From assembly GCA_004380135.1 (NCBI GenBank), contig QXCR01000229.1, forward strand, positions 1-34,970: a stretch of 34,970 nucleotides of DNA, given 5' to 3'. The position numbers and the translations under genes are program-made. The notes beneath the pieces were generated by a model. It worked only from the letters and a program-made list of their open reading frames with translations. It was not told the DNA's origin and ran no database searches. Positions 32,361-34,970 of this stretch are shown here, piece by piece; position 1 is the stretch's first letter, and the number at the start of each line of letters is the position of its first letter. This DNA is from Stemphylium vesicarium. Taxonomy: Eukaryota; Ascomycota; Dothideomycetes; Pleosporales; Pleosporaceae.

Positions 32361-32890
32361 ATGGCATCCTTGAGCGCTCTGGACGATCAAGTCGTCAGTC
32401 GCGCATCAATTATCCTCAAGAAATAGAGCGATTAGAAGCTCTAGTATTCTATAAAGAAGTAATTCGCTACTATTAAAGGCGTGTAGGAATACTACGACCT
32501 CTCTATAATAAAGCAACCTCTAACTATTAATAATAAGCCTTTAGACACTACTTTAGATAGTGCGTAGAAGAGATAGGAGATTAAGATAAATGCTTAGAGG
32601 GCTACTCTAAAAACTATTAGCGAGGTTAATCTTAAGATTATAAGGATAGTAGCTTAATTAAAGCTATACCTTATCGCTAATCTTAATCTAGACGTACAAT
32701 TACGTCTTAAAACACTCTAGGATTACTTTTAGATTACTAATTAATAGCAAATCCTAGAGCTTTTAGCACAGTACTCTACTATTTAGTAGAAATGGAAAGA
32801 TTAGAACGTAGACACGTGGCTAAACGAATATTCTCGCATTACGTCTCTCTGCCAATTAGAGGATATGGCCGAGATAAAAGGGACACGTCC
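32361..32890 (+). pseudogene. Copia element 2 gag remnant
   Basis: An ATG at 32361 opens a short frame, MASLSALDDQVVSRASIILK, ending in TAG at 32424-32426. Further on the plus strand reads IKGV-stop-EYYDLSIIKQPL and ISEVNLKIIRIVA, with TAG repeatedly at positions where Trp is expected. This is the gag of a relative of Copia element 1 in opposite orientation, broken by RIP. It is cut off near 32895 by a TGTCACGG sequence that looks like the start of another LTR. Confidence 0.7.
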
Positions 32891-32894
32891 ATAG

Positions 32895-33103
32895 TGTCAC
32901 GGCGCTGGCTCAGATAGCTAATGAGAGCGCGCCAAGCTGCTAAGCGAGCAGCTGCGCGATCACTGAAATTCCTGCGCGAACACGCCCCGTCGTACGCTCC
33001 TTGAGCTACGTCCTTGTCTTAGCCTAACCCTATACTGTCAGCGTTACGTAGTGAATACACCAATCACGTGCACCTATCTTTTCTACCTACCGACCCCGTG
33101 ACA
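32895..33103 (+). repeat. Candidate LTR of a Gypsy-type element
   Basis: 209 bp starting TGTCACGG and ending CCGTGACA, a perfect 8-bp terminal inverted repeat of TG...CA form, lying directly upstream of the Gypsy-type gag remnant. There is no second copy in the window and the right-hand flank of the whole element is not present, so the call rests on ends and position only. Confidence 0.45.
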
Positions 33104-33249
33104 TTACGTAGCTCCTCCTATAGGCGCCGTGATTGCGACCCGCTATAGACCGTCCCGAACCACTAGCAGCTCCAGACTCGGCCGAAGCCCTTTTAGCTGA
33201 GGTGCGCAATAGTCCTAATGCTTAGCTACTATACCTGCGCAATAACTAT

Positions 33250-34360
33250 TAGTATATATAAAATTTAGAGAGCTCCCTCCGCGCAGCTCGTGCTATAGAA
33301 TAAGAGCACCAAACCTCTATTGCTAAACGCGATGGAATCATCCGCTACTAGAAGGAGCAACTAGCCGCCGACTAGAAATAGATTACAGAGCTTGAAATCG
33401 AGAAGCGCCACTTAGTTGCTGCCGCTAGCCCTGCTATATAGACCCCCTGCGGAGCTATTGCCTTGCCCCCCCCGAGCTATAGCTGAAGCTCGCGCAGATG
33501 ACCTAACGAGACCGCCTACGCCTATTACTCCCCCACGTTCTAGAACCGCTAGCCTTAGCGAGAAAATACCTAATCTAAAGGAGTTTAATAGAACTTATAG
33601 CGACCTTTAGTAGTTTATCTAATAGATATATAGTAAAATAAATATAAATACTAACTATTTCCTATTAGCTACTAACTAAATAACCTACGTCGCAGGCCGC
33701 CTTATAGGTAGCGTATACGCACTAATACTATCTAAGATCTAATATAGTATCTCTTAGTTTATTAACTACTTATAAATACTAGAATACTTAGAGTAAGCGT
33801 TTAGAGACCTAAAATACGCCTAAAATATTTAGAATAAGCTCTTCTAACTATAATAAAAAAATTTTAACTTTAGTATCTATTTCTTTAAATTCTAATAACT
33901 AGCCTTAGAGAGAGATATACTAAAGAGTATACTTATATCTCTACTATTCTAAAAGATATCTTATAAGTTATAGAATATACTACTTTATAACTTATTTTTA
34001 TCTTAAAAGTTCTCTACTTACGCTAGCTACTTATAGAAGCTTAATAACTATTACTAATAGTACTAATAGTAGGTTACCTATAACTACTAGGCCTTACCTA
34101 CTAGAACCCCCCTAGTAAGCTACGCCTCTGCTATTAAGCCGACTTCTAGCCTAGACACGCGGGATAGACGAGCGAACTCTCCCCGCCTAGTAGCGCCAAA
34201 CACTATACCTACGTACGAACCTATAGACCTTAGCTCGCAAAGGACCCCTATACCAAATAGCCGCAGAGAGAGAGGCGAGTGTTTTTGCTATAGCTCGAAG
34301 AGCTACTAGGTAGCCCACTACCTAGAACCCGACACTCGCCCCTTCGCACCCCACTAATCC
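33250..34360 (+). pseudogene. Ty3/Gypsy-type gag remnant with ruined zinc knuckle
   Basis: The first part reads in one frame (EHQTSIAKRDGIIRY, ITELEIEKRHLVAAASPAI) and shifts frame at a run of eight C (33466-33473). The second frame carries the gag core: SEKIPNLKEFNRTYSDL, ITYVAGRLIGSVYALIL, INYL-stop-ILEYLE-stop-AFRDL and LALERDI. TAG codons replace Trp or Gln. The CCHC knuckle at about 34280-34320 is recognisable as CFCYSSKSY-stop-VAHY: one Cys, the His and the last Cys are all Tyr, each explained by one CpA/TpG to TpA change. No pol genes follow in the window. Confidence 0.75.
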
Positions 34361-34672
34361 CCTAGTCCCCCTACTACTTACTAGTCCCTCCGCATATCCT
34401 CGCCCTAGATCCCCCGTCCTATTAGCCCCCCGCGTTCTTCTTCTATCTACTTAATAACTAGCCTACTATTTAGCCTAAACTACTTATTAAATAAAATAAG
34501 TTTAAACTAAGTTATATTTAGGCTCTAAAGTTATATAACTAAGGCTAGTAGTTTTTAGTTTACTTCTTTAAGGTGTCTATTAAGAGACTCTTAATATATA
34601 AAGAAAGTAATTAGAGGTCTAATATAATAATTCTACTAATCTTACTAGAAATAAAAGAGAAGATAATACTAA
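34361..34672. other. RIP-affected AT-rich stretch, no gene
   Basis: Very few CpA/TpG sites and many stops in all frames. This is probably the continuation of the Gypsy-type element, but no protein motif is readable. Confidence 0.45.
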
Positions 34673-34791
34673 TGTCAGGACGCAGCCCTGCACCACTACG
34701 CCATGCAACCAAAAAGGTACGTATGATCAGTGAACTACTGATCATGGTGCAGGATAGTATATATCGTCATCTGGCCTGACCCGGCCTGACA
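34673..34791. mobile_element. 119-bp terminal-inverted-repeat element, copy B
   Basis: 119 bp starting TGTCAGGACG and ending CGGCCTGACA; terminal repeats of about 10 bp with one mismatch. It is the inverted counterpart of the split copy A at 4081-4583 (about four differences), including the internal hairpin around GATCAGT/ACTGATC. No target duplication is evident at its borders. The last 179 bases of the window (34792-34970) contain nothing I recognise. Confidence 0.75.
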
Positions 34792-34970
34792 ATATCCCCC
34801 TTCTTTATAGCGCATGCCCTCAGGCGCTGGCGTTCTCGCGCAGGCCACTAGGCTCATGCCTATAACAGACAGGCAGGCAATACTAGACCCTCCAGCAGCA
34901 ACGACGGCAGGCGTAGCCTATTAGTAATCCCTTGGCACCTAAGCGCTATCCGCGCCGTTCCGGTCCAAGA

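Noticed and set aside
4081..34791. The whole 30.7-kb segment as one giant transposon with 119-bp terminal repeats
   Set aside because: There is no target duplication at the outer borders and no captain or transposase gene for it; each 119-bp unit has its own terminal repeats.

Overview
The window looks like nuclear DNA of a filamentous ascomycete (Pezizomycotina). The signs are short GT-AG introns of 58-65 nt with CTAAC/CTGAC-like branch points, an iterative multimodular non-ribosomal peptide synthetase (NRPS), a basic-region/ankyrin regulator, and many transposons carrying the CpA-to-TpA signature of repeat-induced point mutation (RIP). I cannot name the species.

Layout. 1-299: right part of a 377-bp class hAT-type MITE. 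300-3024: NBD1-TMD2-NBD2 part of an ABCC-type exporter whose 5' half is separated from it by that MITE. 3200-4080: RIP-damaged C-terminal half of a pogo/Fot1 transposase. 4081-4583: a 119-bp terminal-inverted-repeat element interrupted by a second, almost identical copy of the hAT-type MITE (8-bp target duplication). 5321-5697: a third MITE copy, also with a perfect 8-bp duplication. 6063-7222 (minus): a bZIP-type basic region plus ankyrin repeat transcription factor. 7223-8686: divergent promoter region containing three head-to-tail 22-23-bp repeats. 8687-25892: one giant NRPS gene. 25893-34970: a nest of retroelements, namely a complete but dead Copia element (26240-31934, 170-bp LTRs, 5-bp target duplication) in minus orientation with a solo LTR inside its reverse transcriptase; a second related Copia element on the plus strand (32005 on); a Gypsy-type gag remnant apparently inserted in it; and an inverted second copy of the 119-bp element.

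The NRPS (5,695 residues after removing two introns, one of them an in-frame 60-nt intron that leaves the reading frame open) reads: partial C - A1-T1-E1 - C1-A2-T2 - C2-A3-T3 - C3-A4-T4-E2 - C-terminal C (CT). This predicts a tetrapeptide with D-residues at positions 1 and 4, probably released by CT-catalysed macrocyclisation. The pairing of a four-module NRPS starting A-T-E with a basic-region/ankyrin (bANK) regulator is the arrangement known from the HC-toxin (HTS1/TOXE) and apicidin (APS1/APS2) clusters, but the second epimerase in module 4 is not part of those synthetases as I know them. The regulator and NRPS are divergently transcribed from one 1.46-kb region and the ABCC gene would be the candidate exporter, so the three genes make a plausible small biosynthetic cluster. 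No tailoring enzymes are visible in the window, and the transporter may have been broken by the MITE. The product cannot be named from the sequence.
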